From: an uncultured Flavobacteriales bacterium
GTDB taxonomy: Bacteria > Bacteroidota > Bacteroidia > Flavobacteriales_D > Crocinitomicaceae
Direction: 5' to 3'
Length of the DNA stretch: 64,000 nucleotides
NCBI GenBank assembly: GCA_903823565.1
Contig: CAIJTF010000089.1
Location: 1-64,000, forward strand
Within the stretch, counting starts at the first letter, position 1; each line of letters begins with the position of its first letter. The notes beneath the pieces are model-generated. The model was not told the DNA's origin. It did no database searches and saw only the letters and a program-made list of their open reading frames with translations. This document shows, piece after piece, positions 32,549 to 41,896 of this stretch. The translations under genes were made by a program, and so were the position numbers.

Positions 32549-34500
32549 AAAAAACAACTGCACCGAAGCTTTCCATTATCATTGTTAATTACAATGTAGC
32601 GTATTTCTTGGAACAGTGCTTAAGCGCCGTTTTTCAAAGCGATTGTGCCTCTGATATTGAAGTGATTGTAATAGACAATGCCAGTATTGATCGATCCGCT
32701 GAGATGGTTCAAACGAAATTTCCACAAGTGAGATGGATTCCTAACCAAGAAAATGTAGGTTTTTCACGAGCAAACAACCAAGGAATTGCAATAGCCAATG
32801 GTACCTACGTATTATTGCTAAATCCCGATACCGTCGTTGAAGAAGAAACCTTCTCCAAGGTGATTCAGAAAATGGAGGAGGATCAAGACATTGGTGGTCT
32901 TGGCGTTCGCATGGTTGATGGTAAAGGGAATTTTCTTCCGGAATCAAAACGCGGATTACCTACTCCTCTAGTTGCCTTTTACAAAATCTTTGGTTTATCT
33001 ACCCTTTTTCCAAATTCTAGGATTTTTGGAACGTACCATTTGGGATTTTTGGATCCAAAACAGACACACGAAGTGGATGTATTAAGTGGGGCTTTCATGT
33101 GTGTTCGAAAATCAGTACTAGACTCCATCGGTTATTTGGACGAAACCTTTTTCATGTATGGTGAGGACATCGATTTATCCTATCGCATTACTCAGGCCGG
33201 ATTCAAGAATATTTATTTTCCCGAGACAACGATCATCCACTACAAAGGAGAGAGTACCAAAAAAAGTTCGGTGAATTATGTCCTTGTCTTTTACAAGGCT
33301 ATGTCCATATTTGCGAACAAACACTTCAGTCAAAACAATGCATTTCTTTTCTCCTTGCTCATTCATGCAGGCATCTTTACTCGGGCAACACTGGCCCTTG
33401 TGAATAGAGGAGTCAAAAAGCTCTTTCCGCTGCTTTGGACCGGAGGCACCTTGTTGATGGGCCTCTATCTTTTGACCTTACCCTGGAAAAACCAACATAT
33501 TTCCTTTCCAACCTCGGCCTTTACCGTTCTTATTCCAAGCTACTTTTTCGTGTGGTCGTCTACGAATCTTTTGTTTGGAACCTATGATCCACCTTTCAAA
33601 ATATCCAAAGCCATTAAGGGTTCCTTAGCCGGGACTTTGATAATACTCGCAGCCTATGCCCTCTTACCCAAAGCGCTTCAATTTTCAAGATTGTACATTC
33701 TACTTGGTGGGTTGTGGTTTATCGTATGGACCTTTGTTGACCGGTTTATTCAATTTTATTTGTTCCGGTTAGAAAACGGCTGGAATCCCTTAAGAAAAAA
33801 CCGCTTTCTTATCGTTGGCGATCACGATGAATTTCTACGCATAAAAAACTTGTTGATTCAGAACATTCAAGATGTTGACTACATGCATGGCGTTTACCTC
33901 AAACAACCCTACTTAGAGGCGAAAGCTTCGGAAGAAAACTGGATCGATACGATACCGTTCAACGATTACGATGAAATTGTTTTTAGTGCCAAAAACTTGG
34001 ATGCATCGAAAATAATTTTTTACATGTCGCAAATTAAATACAAAGCCCTCGACTTTAAAATTGCTCAGCCGGAGGCCGATTTCATTATCGGAAGCAACTC
34101 CATTGATACCCAAGGGGAAGCGTATCGCGTGAACATTAACCCCTTGAGTCGACCTGAAAACTTACGTTCCAAAAGGTTCATTGATTTTCTCTTAGCCCTA
34201 GGATTTTTGTTATTTAGTCCAATTTTATTTTGGCTTTATACCAACAAAATTGGTTTTATAAAAAATGCTTGGGACGTATTGATTTCCAAGAAAACATGGA
34301 TAGGATTCACGCTCGACAAGAACCAAAAAATGGATCCTTTTTTACCCAGAATTAAAGCGGGAATACTAACCCCATTAGACATAAACGAGGCGATGTCGCC
34401 TGATCTACAGGATAAATTTAACCTGATTTATGCCCGGGATTACTCCGTTTGGAAAGACCTTGCCTTCGTCCTTCGGTTGATTCGTAAACTTGACCGTTAA
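32545..34500 (+). CDS. GT2 glycosyltransferase fused to membrane and sugar-transferase-like region
   Basis: A 651-residue protein. Residues about 8-240 are a GT-A family 2 glycosyltransferase (KLSIIIVNYNVAYFLEQCL; ENVGFSRANNQGI; LNPDT; the acceptor side YGEDIDLSYRI). Residues about 260-400 carry five membrane segments. The last 220 residues begin with a Rossmann-like RFLIVGDHDEFLRIKNLL and end with RSKRFIDFLLALGFLLFSP, LNDI-like and YARDYSVWKDL segments that recall the tail of WcaJ/WbaP polyprenyl-phosphate sugar transferases, but without clear catalytic residues. I take a GTG start at 32545, overlapping the RidA stop (GTGA). Confidence 0.8.
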   Translation: MKKTTAPKLSIIIVNYNVAYFLEQCLSAVFQSDCASDIEVIVIDNASIDRSAEMVQTKFPQVRWIPNQENVGFSRANNQGIAIANGTYVLLLNPDTVVEEETFSKVIQKMEEDQDIGGLGVRMVDGKGNFLPESKRGLPTPLVAFYKIFGLSTLFPNSRIFGTYHLGFLDPKQTHEVDVLSGAFMCVRKSVLDSIGYLDETFFMYGEDIDLSYRITQAGFKNIYFPETTIIHYKGESTKKSSVNYVLVFYKAMSIFANKHFSQNNAFLFSLLIHAGIFTRATLALVNRGVKKLFPLLWTGGTLLMGLYLLTLPWKNQHISFPTSAFTVLIPSYFFVWSSTNLLFGTYDPPFKISKAIKGSLAGTLIILAAYALLPKALQFSRLYILLGGLWFIVWTFVDRFIQFYLFRLENGWNPLRKNRFLIVGDHDEFLRIKNLLIQNIQDVDYMHGVYLKQPYLEAKASEENWIDTIPFNDYDEIVFSAKNLDASKIIFYMSQIKYKALDFKIAQPEADFIIGSNSIDTQGEAYRVNINPLSRPENLRSKRFIDFLLALGFLLFSPILFWLYTNKIGFIKNAWDVLISKKTWIGFTLDKNQKMDPFLPRIKAGILTPLDINEAMSPDLQDKFNLIYARDYSVWKDLAFVLRLIRKLDR

Positions 34501-34527
34501 AATCGAAAAAAAATAACTCCTTTTTCA

Positions 34528-34535
34528 TACCTTTG
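34528..34535 (+). promoter_or_regulatory. -7 promoter element TACCTTTG for E2 gene
   Basis: Exact TAnnTTTG, 20 nt before the ATG at 34556. Confidence 0.65.
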
Positions 34536-34555
34536 CGCGACATCAATACTGTAGT

Positions 34556-35872
34556 ATGGCTGAAATAGAAATTCGTTTGCCTAAAATGGGCGAAAGCGTT
34601 ACCGAAGCAACAATTACCAATTGGCTAAAGAAAGTTGGGGATGCTGTTGCCATGGATGAACCTTTGGTCGAAGTAGCCACGGATAAAGTGGATAATGAAT
34701 TGCCCTCAGAAGCTGCAGGAATTTTAGTTCGACAACTTTTTCAAAAGGATGAGGTAGCCAAGGTTGGTGAGGTAATCGCAATACTATCCACCGACGGCGA
34801 TGCTTCGCCAATGCAGGAGACTACTCAGGAAGCAGTACCCGCCCCAACGAACGTTCAAGTCCAGCCCGAAAGTGAAGCCTCAATACCTATCGATGAGCCA
34901 CAATCCGTAAGCGAAAAGATTGCTTCAGGATCAAACGGACGATTTTATTCCCCCTTGGTAAGAAGCATCGCTCAAAAGGAACAAATCAGCCAAGAAGAAT
35001 TACAGAGCATTCCCGGAACGGGCATGGAAGGTAGAGTCACGAAAAAAGACATACTAAACCACTTGTCGAACCGCGCTAATAGTGGCGTGAAAGAGGCGAG
35101 CCAAGAAGTAGAGAAAAAAGGATCAGCTCCTACTGCTCCAACCTCCCCTCCTATCCCATCGGGCGGCGAGGAAATTATAGAAATGGACAGAATGCGCAAG
35201 CTCATTGCGGATCATATGGTCATGTCGAAGCAAGTTTCACCCCATGTTACGTCTTTCGTAGAAGCCGATGTAACCAATATTGTTTTGTGGAGAAATAAAG
35301 TCAAGAAGGACTTCCTAACGCGAGAAGGTGAGAACATCACCTTTACCCCGATTTTTATTGAGGCCGTAGCAAGAGCTATTCAAGATTTCCCCATGATCAA
35401 TGTTTCCGTAAGCGGCACCAACATCATTAAAAAACGGGACATCAACATAGGAATGGCAACCGCACTGCCTTCAGGTAATCTTATCGTACCAGTTATACGC
35501 CACGCAGATCGATTGAATTTGGTTGGATTGACGAAGGCTGTGAATCAATTGGCAAATAACGCAAGGAATAATAAATTAAAACCCGAAGATATTCAAGGCG
35601 GGACCTACACCATAACAAATGTTGGTACCTTCGGAAACGTCATGGGAACCCCTATAATCAACCAACCACAAGTAGCGATTTTAGCCTTAGGTGCTATCCG
35701 TAAAGTACCCGCTGTAATTGAAACCAAAGACGGAGATTTTATTGGTATCCGTCATAAAATGTTTCTTTCCCACTCGTATGACCATCGCGTAGTGGATGGC
35801 GCTTTAGGGGGGCAGTTCGTTCGCCGCGTTGCGGATTATTTAGAACAATTTGACGCTGACAGAAAATTTTAA
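34556..35872 (+). CDS. Dihydrolipoamide acyltransferase (2-oxoacid dehydrogenase E2)
   Basis: A 438-residue E2 subunit of a 2-oxoacid dehydrogenase complex. It has one lipoyl domain with the modified Lys in VATDKVDNELP, a flexible Pro/Ala linker, a peripheral-subunit-binding domain (SPLVRSIAQKEQISQEEL ... GRVTKKDIL), and a catalytic domain ending in SYDHRVVDGALGG with the active-site His and Asp. DKVDNE in the lipoyl motif favours the branched-chain/pyruvate type over succinyl; the exact complex is not decided. lipA at 61 kb would supply its cofactor. The PorE-like gene follows after 27 nt. Confidence 0.94.
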   Translation: MAEIEIRLPKMGESVTEATITNWLKKVGDAVAMDEPLVEVATDKVDNELPSEAAGILVRQLFQKDEVAKVGEVIAILSTDGDASPMQETTQEAVPAPTNVQVQPESEASIPIDEPQSVSEKIASGSNGRFYSPLVRSIAQKEQISQEELQSIPGTGMEGRVTKKDILNHLSNRANSGVKEASQEVEKKGSAPTAPTSPPIPSGGEEIIEMDRMRKLIADHMVMSKQVSPHVTSFVEADVTNIVLWRNKVKKDFLTREGENITFTPIFIEAVARAIQDFPMINVSVSGTNIIKKRDINIGMATALPSGNLIVPVIRHADRLNLVGLTKAVNQLANNARNNKLKPEDIQGGTYTITNVGTFGNVMGTPIINQPQVAILALGAIRKVPAVIETKDGDFIGIRHKMFLSHSYDHRVVDGALGGQFVRRVADYLEQFDADRKF

Positions 35873-35899
35873 GTAAATTCAAAGACTAATAATAGACTC

Positions 35900-38197
35900 A
35901 TGAAAAAAATTACGCTTTTTCTCTGCTTACTATCCGGAACTGTTTTTGGACAAATGACCGAAACGGAAGTAAAAGAAATGATAAACGGAGCCAGTGAGCC
36001 TCAGCTCGTGGTGGAATGCTCTCGCTTTTTACAAGAGAATTTTTATCATTTTGCAGACTTGGTTACCGATAAGTTACTCAAAATGGACGCAAAAAACGGT
36101 AACTATAACTATCGGAAAGGATTTATTTTACTGGGGATGAATAAGAATCCCGAAACTGCACTTAAACACTTAGAAACCGCCTCTGCGAAAACCGAAGTAA
36201 ATTATGATATTTACTCGCCGAACGAAAAGTCAGCCCCCATTGATGTCTTTTTCTACCTTGGAATTTGCCATCACCGGCTTGGTAATTTGGATAAGGCCTT
36301 GGCGAATTACAACAAATTTTTAGAGCAAACATCCAATAAATCCACCTTAATTCCTGAAGCTAAAACTCGAATTGCGCAAGTAGCTTCTGCCAAGAAATTA
36401 ATGCAAAGTGGGGATGTAAAGGTTTTAAACAATTCCCTTTCCGATATCAATTCACCCTTCGATGAATCAAACCCCATTAGTTCACCGGATGGTAAATCCT
36501 TGATTTATTCCTCCGCTCGCCCGAGACCCGATAACCAATCCGCAACGGCTGTAGAACCAATGTTCAATGTTTTACCTGCCGATGTTTATCAAATTACCGC
36601 CAACAAAGCCGGGGTTTGGTCTCCTTCTACCTCCTTTGCCCTTAATGAAGCTAAAGTAGATGAACGTATTAGTAGCCTTTCCTTAGATGAAAGAACCGCC
36701 TATTATTCACGCTGGAACGATCCTGAAATTCACCTTACTTCCTACAAAGGAGGGCAATTTGATAAAGCCCAAAAAGTGGGACTCACAGTAAACAACGGAA
36801 AAGAAAAAACGCCGCCATTTAATTTACAGATGACCATTTCTGCGGATGGAAATACCGCATTCTTTGTTTCAAACGCCCTGAGCGGCAAAGGGGGCTGGGA
36901 CCTATTCATGACTCAAAAACAAAACGAGAAATGGTCGGCTGCCACGAACCTAACGATGCTAAACAGCCCTTCCGATGAAATGGCACCGTGTTTATCCCTA
37001 GACGGAAAAACACTGTACTTTGTGAGCAACAATTCTGAAAGCATGGGTGGCTACGATGTTTTTAAATCGACGCAAGACGAAAATGGCATGTGGAGTAAAC
37101 CTGTAAACTTGGGGTCAAACGTAAACTCCTTTTCCGACGAAGTTGGTTTTAGTTTAACGGGTAATGGACAAAACGGCTATGTAGTTTCCAACCGACCGGG
37201 AACCAAAGGGATGTATGATATCTTTACGTGTGCGCTGAACGAGGTTCCATCAAATGTTGCCATGTTAGATGGTAGAATTGTTAATACCAAAGGGAAAGAA
37301 ATACCTGAAGATTCGTACATTACCCTAAAGTGCGTTAACTGTTCAAATACCGCAGAATCGGTTATTACCCCTCGGATGCGGGATGGTGGATTCTTTAGTT
37401 CTCTTGAAAAATGTAAAGAGTACGAATTGGCTTATTATTACGGGCCTTTAACCAAAAAACCATATACCAATCGCTTTAAAACATCCTGTGACCCCACCTT
37501 CGAGGTGATCAGCAAGCGAGTACTCATCCTAGACGAGGATAAAAAAATCGTGCCCTTCCCTACCTATGAAATTCGTGGCGTAGTAACGGATATCGCTTCA
37601 GGAAAGCCCATCACGGATGCTAAAATTTCCATCAATATAAATACCAAGGCTGAAGATAAATCTACCAACGCCACGGGTACCTTCAATTCGTACCTCATCG
37701 ACAAATACGAATTTGAAACCCATATTGAAGGTGCCATCAAAGTGGACGCGGATGGATACTTAAGCGCATCCCAGAACATTTCTACGGATTTATTAGAGGA
37801 TTCTGTGGTGGTAGTGAATTTCCAGCTCGAATCAAGTGGTAAAGGTTTCTTAGGCCCATACGTTATCAATTACCAATTCGATAAATATAAGTTAACTACA
37901 GAATCCAAAACGAAACTGGAAGAGGTTATTAAGTTAATGAACGACAATCCTGCCGTCAAAATAGAAATTAGATCCCATACCGATAGCCGAGGTCCTAAAC
38001 ACTACAACCAGTGGTTATCTGAAATGCGAGCTAATACAGCCGCAGAGTACTTGAAGTCCAAAGTTTCCAGTCCAAATCGCATTTCCTTTAAAGGATTTGG
38101 AGAATCTGAACTCCTTAAACCGTGTGGAGATGGCGTAAAATGTAGCGACGAAGAGCACTATGAAAATCGAAGAACTGAATTTATCATTCTTAACTAA
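35900..38197 (+). CDS. OmpA-family protein with PorE-like architecture
   Basis: A 765-residue exported protein: signal peptide (TLFLCLLSGTVFGQ); TPR-like helices at residues about 20-170 (KNPETALKHLETAS; GNLDKALANYNKFLEQ); a PD40/WD40-like beta-propeller at about 180-450 (ISSPDGKSLIYSSARP; TISADGNTAFFVSNAL; LSLDGKTLYFVSNNSE); a carboxypeptidase-regulatory-like domain at about 555-640; and a C-terminal OmpA peptidoglycan-binding domain (INYQFDKYKLTTESKTKL ... SHTDSRG). This order is that described for PorE of the type IX secretion system. Paralogues with this layout are common in Bacteroidota, so orthology to PorE is only possible. Confidence 0.88.
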   Translation: MKKITLFLCLLSGTVFGQMTETEVKEMINGASEPQLVVECSRFLQENFYHFADLVTDKLLKMDAKNGNYNYRKGFILLGMNKNPETALKHLETASAKTEVNYDIYSPNEKSAPIDVFFYLGICHHRLGNLDKALANYNKFLEQTSNKSTLIPEAKTRIAQVASAKKLMQSGDVKVLNNSLSDINSPFDESNPISSPDGKSLIYSSARPRPDNQSATAVEPMFNVLPADVYQITANKAGVWSPSTSFALNEAKVDERISSLSLDERTAYYSRWNDPEIHLTSYKGGQFDKAQKVGLTVNNGKEKTPPFNLQMTISADGNTAFFVSNALSGKGGWDLFMTQKQNEKWSAATNLTMLNSPSDEMAPCLSLDGKTLYFVSNNSESMGGYDVFKSTQDENGMWSKPVNLGSNVNSFSDEVGFSLTGNGQNGYVVSNRPGTKGMYDIFTCALNEVPSNVAMLDGRIVNTKGKEIPEDSYITLKCVNCSNTAESVITPRMRDGGFFSSLEKCKEYELAYYYGPLTKKPYTNRFKTSCDPTFEVISKRVLILDEDKKIVPFPTYEIRGVVTDIASGKPITDAKISININTKAEDKSTNATGTFNSYLIDKYEFETHIEGAIKVDADGYLSASQNISTDLLEDSVVVVNFQLESSGKGFLGPYVINYQFDKYKLTTESKTKLEEVIKLMNDNPAVKIEIRSHTDSRGPKHYNQWLSEMRANTAAEYLKSKVSSPNRISFKGFGESELLKPCGDGVKCSDEEHYENRRTEFIILN

Positions 38198-38199
38198 GC

Positions 38200-39045
38200 A
38201 TGACCCGTTTAAGGCTCCAAAAGCCCCTTTGCTTTTTCGATCTTGAGACCACAGGAACACAGATAACGAAGGATAGAATTGTTCAACTTGCCGTCGTAAA
38301 ACTAAATCCAGATGGATCCAAGGAGGAGCGAAATTTTATCGTCAATCCGGAAATATCAATTCCTGAAGAGATTTCTGCCATTCACGGTATCACGGACGAG
38401 ATGGTAAAAGACAAACCGAAGCTGACTGACGTCGCCGAGGAAATTATTTCGTTTTTTAACGATTCAGACCTTGCTGGCTATAATTCCAACAAATTCGATA
38501 TTCCATTTCTGGTAGAAGAATTCTTGCGTATCGCAAAACCCTTCCCAATGGAAGGACGCCATTTCATCGATGTCCAGAATATCTTCCATAAAATGGAACA
38601 ACGGACCTTAGCCGCTGCCTTTAAATTCTATTGTGGTCAAACCATGGAAAACGCCCACGATGCTTTGTACGATACACAAGTCACTTTGGACGTCTTTTTG
38701 GCCCAGCTAGAACGCTATGAAAGTTTGTCCGAGGACGTTAAATCCTTGGCAGAATTCTCCAAAAACAGCGCACATGGGTCTGTCGATTTCGCCGGTAGAT
38801 TGGCGAGAAATGAAAAACAGGAAATCATCTATAACTTTGGGAAACATAAAGGAAAAACCATTGAAAACGTGCTCAAACTAGAGCCCGGGTATTATGGTTG
38901 GATGTTGGAAGCAGATTTTCCGAATGAAACCAAGGAAAGGCTTCGAGAAGAAGTACAACGCTTAAAGGGACTTCGAGAACAAAAAAAAGAGGAGGGAATG
39001 TCCGATAAATTATCACAACTCGCGTCCAAATTCAATACAAAATGA
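38200..39045 (+). CDS. DEDDh 3'-5' exonuclease
   Basis: A 281-residue exonuclease of the DnaQ/DEDDh type. Exo I is FFDLETTGT, Exo II includes AGYNSNKFDIPFL, and Exo III is AHDALYDTQVTLDVF with the HxxxxxD pair. After about residue 200 a second small module reads FGKHKGKTIENVLKLEPGYYGWML, a domain often at the C-terminus of such exonucleases (exodeoxyribonuclease X-like). It likely acts in DNA repair or replication proofreading. It starts 2 nt after the PorE-like gene and overlaps the next gene by 4 nt. Confidence 0.9.
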   Translation: MTRLRLQKPLCFFDLETTGTQITKDRIVQLAVVKLNPDGSKEERNFIVNPEISIPEEISAIHGITDEMVKDKPKLTDVAEEIISFFNDSDLAGYNSNKFDIPFLVEEFLRIAKPFPMEGRHFIDVQNIFHKMEQRTLAAAFKFYCGQTMENAHDALYDTQVTLDVFLAQLERYESLSEDVKSLAEFSKNSAHGSVDFAGRLARNEKQEIIYNFGKHKGKTIENVLKLEPGYYGWMLEADFPNETKERLREEVQRLKGLREQKKEEGMSDKLSQLASKFNTK

Positions 39046-39650
39046 AAATTATCTGTATTGGAAGGAACTACCGCGATCATGCAGCGGAAATGAACGCTGA
39101 GGTTCCAACAGAACCCGTGTTTTTCATGAAACCCGATACTGCCGTTCTAAAAGATAATACCTTTTATTTTCCCAGTTTTACCTCAGAAATCCATTACGAA
39201 TGTGAGTTGTTGGTGAGGATCGATCGAATGGGAAAACACATTGATCCCGCCTTTGCGCACAAATACTATAGTTCCATTGGTCTTGGCATCGATTTTACAG
39301 CCCGTGACTTACAAAGCCGTTGTAAGGATAAAGGTCTACCCTGGGAAATAGCCAAAGCATTTGATCAAAGCGCAGTGCTATCCAACCATTGGATTTCAAA
39401 GGATGGAATTAATCCGAATTCCATTTCCTTTGATTTCTATCAAAATGGAGTGCTTAAGCAATCAGGAGATACCGCGAGCATGCTCTTTACCATTGACCAA
39501 ATCATCGCGTACGTTTCTAAATTCATAACCCTAAAAACGGGAGACGTAATTTTTACAGGGACCCCTGCTGGGGTTGGACCAATAAAACCGGGAGATAAAT
39601 TGCTAGGTAGGCTTTTAGGGAAAGAAATGTTCTCAATAGATGTTGCCTAA
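39042..39650 (+). CDS. Fumarylacetoacetate hydrolase family enzyme
   Basis: A 202-residue FAH-superfamily protein: KIICIGRNYRDHAAEMNAE, PVFFMKPDTAV, the metal-binding IHYECELLVRI, GLGIDFTARDLQ, and TGTPAGVGPIKPGD. The family includes isomerases, hydrolases and oxaloacetate decarboxylases acting on oxo-acids; substrate not known. ATG overlaps the exonuclease stop by 4 nt. Its TAA stop shares bases with the convergent gene. Confidence 0.92.
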   Translation: MKIICIGRNYRDHAAEMNAEVPTEPVFFMKPDTAVLKDNTFYFPSFTSEIHYECELLVRIDRMGKHIDPAFAHKYYSSIGLGIDFTARDLQSRCKDKGLPWEIAKAFDQSAVLSNHWISKDGINPNSISFDFYQNGVLKQSGDTASMLFTIDQIIAYVSKFITLKTGDVIFTGTPAGVGPIKPGDKLLGRLLGKEMFSIDVA

Positions 39651-41866
39651 GCCTTAATAAACCTTCCAATTACCTTCCCTTCCCGTTTCAAAAGATATAC
39701 GCCTTTCGCTAAAAAGTGAAGCGATAGAGAACCCTTAGATTCCGAAATTTGTCCTTCAAAAACTTTTACGCCTTCAAGGGAAAACAGCGTTATATTTCCA
39801 ATGGATTCATGGCTCTCCAAAGTCAACAATTCATTAAAAGGATTAGGATAAGCATTGCAAACCCCAAAGGAGACCTCATTGTTCGACAAGGTTGAACCCG
39901 TCTGATGCTCTAGGCGAAATATACCCCCTAAATCTTGCCCAAGGTATAAATCTAGACGACTATCTTGATCCAAATCATCCACCCATGCCGCTGAAAAGGC
40001 CCCTAAATCTAATCCTAAAAATGGATAGGATCGTAGATGAAAAACCCCACTGGAAAGGGATTGAATGTTATCGTAGAAACGCAATTTCCCATCAAAAGCA
40101 CCGACTAATAGGTAGGTGGTGTCGTTGTGGGTAAAAAAGTGAGGTAGCGGAAATCCATCGGGTGTTTGTACCTCCACATCTATACCACCAAGCTGCGCAT
40201 TCAGCAACTGAAAATTGGGTAGCGATGTTGTCCCCATATTTTCGTAATAGAGGATTTCTCCCGTTTTTTCCCCTACAACCAAGTCCAAAAGGCCATCCTT
40301 GTTCAAGTCAAACAATTGAGGGGCCGCAAATTGTCCCACATCAATTCCAGCAAATTGGGTTTGGGGCATACCGAATATTGGCGAGCTTCCTGTGCTTTGG
40401 TTTAAGAAGTACATTAACGTGCCATTCTCTAATCCCAAAATTAACTCGGGTTTATTGTCGCCGTTTAAATCTCCAAAAGTTGGGAGGATTCTAAAGCCTA
40501 AATTCAATTGACTTAAATTGAGAAAATCAGCGTCGATAAAGGTGAAAATGGGATTTGATGAAGTTCCTGTATTTTTATAATACGCAATTCTTGATTCTTT
40601 TTCTAAGGTTGGTTTATAGGCGAAATAATTGGCGACAAACAAGTCCAGCAGACCATCGTTGGTAACATCAGCAAATACGGGAACCGATCCTATCCCATGT
40701 TCAATCATTTCTTCTTGCAAGAAGGAATTCGTTTCAAAAATAAAATTAGGCAAGGTGGTAGTACCTTGGTTTTTATATTTCCATACTGAATGTTCGTTTT
40801 CTGAAGTCCCCTTCGCATTTGGACTGCATAATAAGTCTTTCTTTCCATCAAAATCTACGTCAAGATAAAACGCTGCGGGGAACAATTGTAAATCTAAAGA
40901 TACCGAATTGGAAGGAAAATTGGGATCCACAGAAACCATGGACGAATGGGTATTAGGACCTGTTCCTCCATTAATTAACTTGTTTAAATTACCGTAGGCT
41001 ACGTCACCAATTAATAAATCCAAAACACCGGAATTGTCCAAGTCAATAGCCAAAAGTGTTGATCCAGAATGCGCCTTCGATTCATCCTCTGGTTTAATGA
41101 CAACAGGTGTCTCCGGATTTGGAACGTTACCCGAAGTACACAAGGTACTATTATCGAATAAGGTTATTGCATTCGAGGTTACCTCTTCTTTAAAACCACC
41201 CCAACACCGATTTTTTAATACGAACGTAAGGCTATCGCTGTGGCCATACCATTCTTGAGAGACATTTTTATGATACTCCACGTGATCCCCCGCGATTGAA
41301 AAAGTAAGGATATCTAAATCCTGATCGCCATCCACATCTACAATGGCCGGAATGTCTGCCGAACTAACATAAAGCCCCATGAAATTTCCATTATAATCTG
41401 AATAAAGAAGGTTTTTCACGAGCATCCACTGTAATCCTGAACCAGGACTCCCAACGTTTCGAAACACCTTCATGCCGCCGATGCCATAGGTGAATAAATC
41501 GTTTTTACCGTCCTGATCGTAGTCCACTAATTGCATCCGATAACGCAAATCACTCGGAAAATAAGCGTCCCCCTCGGGATCAAAGCGATAGAAATGAATT
41601 CCACCTTCCACTACGTGCACAAAAACACGAATTTGGTCATTGCTACGGTCGAAAACAACCAAATCCAAATCGCCATCAAAATCGTAATCCAATTCAGAAA
41701 ACTGGGCATAATTTAAGCCGCCAGCCCATGGGTTTTCTAAGGCATTGCCTAACTTTTGAACCAATATGGAATCATTAAAATTAAACTGGAATTGGGAACG
41801 AACCTCACGCGGTGTGGCAACAAAAAAGAAAAATAAAAACCAAACTAAATGGAACGTAAGCTTCAT
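39647..41866 (-). CDS. Secreted FG-GAP/VCBS-repeat protein with T9SS type A tail
   Basis: A 739-residue exported protein. After a signal peptide (TFHLVWFLFFFFVATP) come about nine calcium-loop repeats of the FG-GAP/VCBS type (DYDFDGDLDLVVFD, DYDQDGKNDLFTYG, DVDGDQDLDILTF, DLNKDGLLDLVVG and others), expected to form a beta-propeller. The last 80 residues are a T9SS type A sorting domain (NAYPNPFNELLTLES ... KGVYLLKREGKVIGRFIKA). It should be exported across the outer membrane by the type IX system. Role not known. The start at 41866 is chosen over 41947, which would overlap the divergent gene. Confidence 0.9.
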   Translation of the reverse strand: MKLTFHLVWFLFFFFVATPREVRSQFQFNFNDSILVQKLGNALENPWAGGLNYAQFSELDYDFDGDLDLVVFDRSNDQIRVFVHVVEGGIHFYRFDPEGDAYFPSDLRYRMQLVDYDQDGKNDLFTYGIGGMKVFRNVGSPGSGLQWMLVKNLLYSDYNGNFMGLYVSSADIPAIVDVDGDQDLDILTFSIAGDHVEYHKNVSQEWYGHSDSLTFVLKNRCWGGFKEEVTSNAITLFDNSTLCTSGNVPNPETPVVIKPEDESKAHSGSTLLAIDLDNSGVLDLLIGDVAYGNLNKLINGGTGPNTHSSMVSVDPNFPSNSVSLDLQLFPAAFYLDVDFDGKKDLLCSPNAKGTSENEHSVWKYKNQGTTTLPNFIFETNSFLQEEMIEHGIGSVPVFADVTNDGLLDLFVANYFAYKPTLEKESRIAYYKNTGTSSNPIFTFIDADFLNLSQLNLGFRILPTFGDLNGDNKPELILGLENGTLMYFLNQSTGSSPIFGMPQTQFAGIDVGQFAAPQLFDLNKDGLLDLVVGEKTGEILYYENMGTTSLPNFQLLNAQLGGIDVEVQTPDGFPLPHFFTHNDTTYLLVGAFDGKLRFYDNIQSLSSGVFHLRSYPFLGLDLGAFSAAWVDDLDQDSRLDLYLGQDLGGIFRLEHQTGSTLSNNEVSFGVCNAYPNPFNELLTLESHESIGNITLFSLEGVKVFEGQISESKGSLSLHFLAKGVYLLKREGKVIGRFIKA

Positions 41867-41869
41867 GAA

Positions 41870-41881
41870 CGTAAATTTACG
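41870..41881. promoter_or_regulatory. Palindrome between divergent secreted-protein genes
   Basis: CGTAAATTTACG is a perfect 12-bp palindrome in the 30-nt gap between two divergent genes. Each strand reads TAAATTTA, near TAnnTTTG, so it may be a shared bidirectional -7 region or an operator. Weak evidence. Confidence 0.35.
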
Positions 41882-41896
41882 GAACAATTTAAGGAT

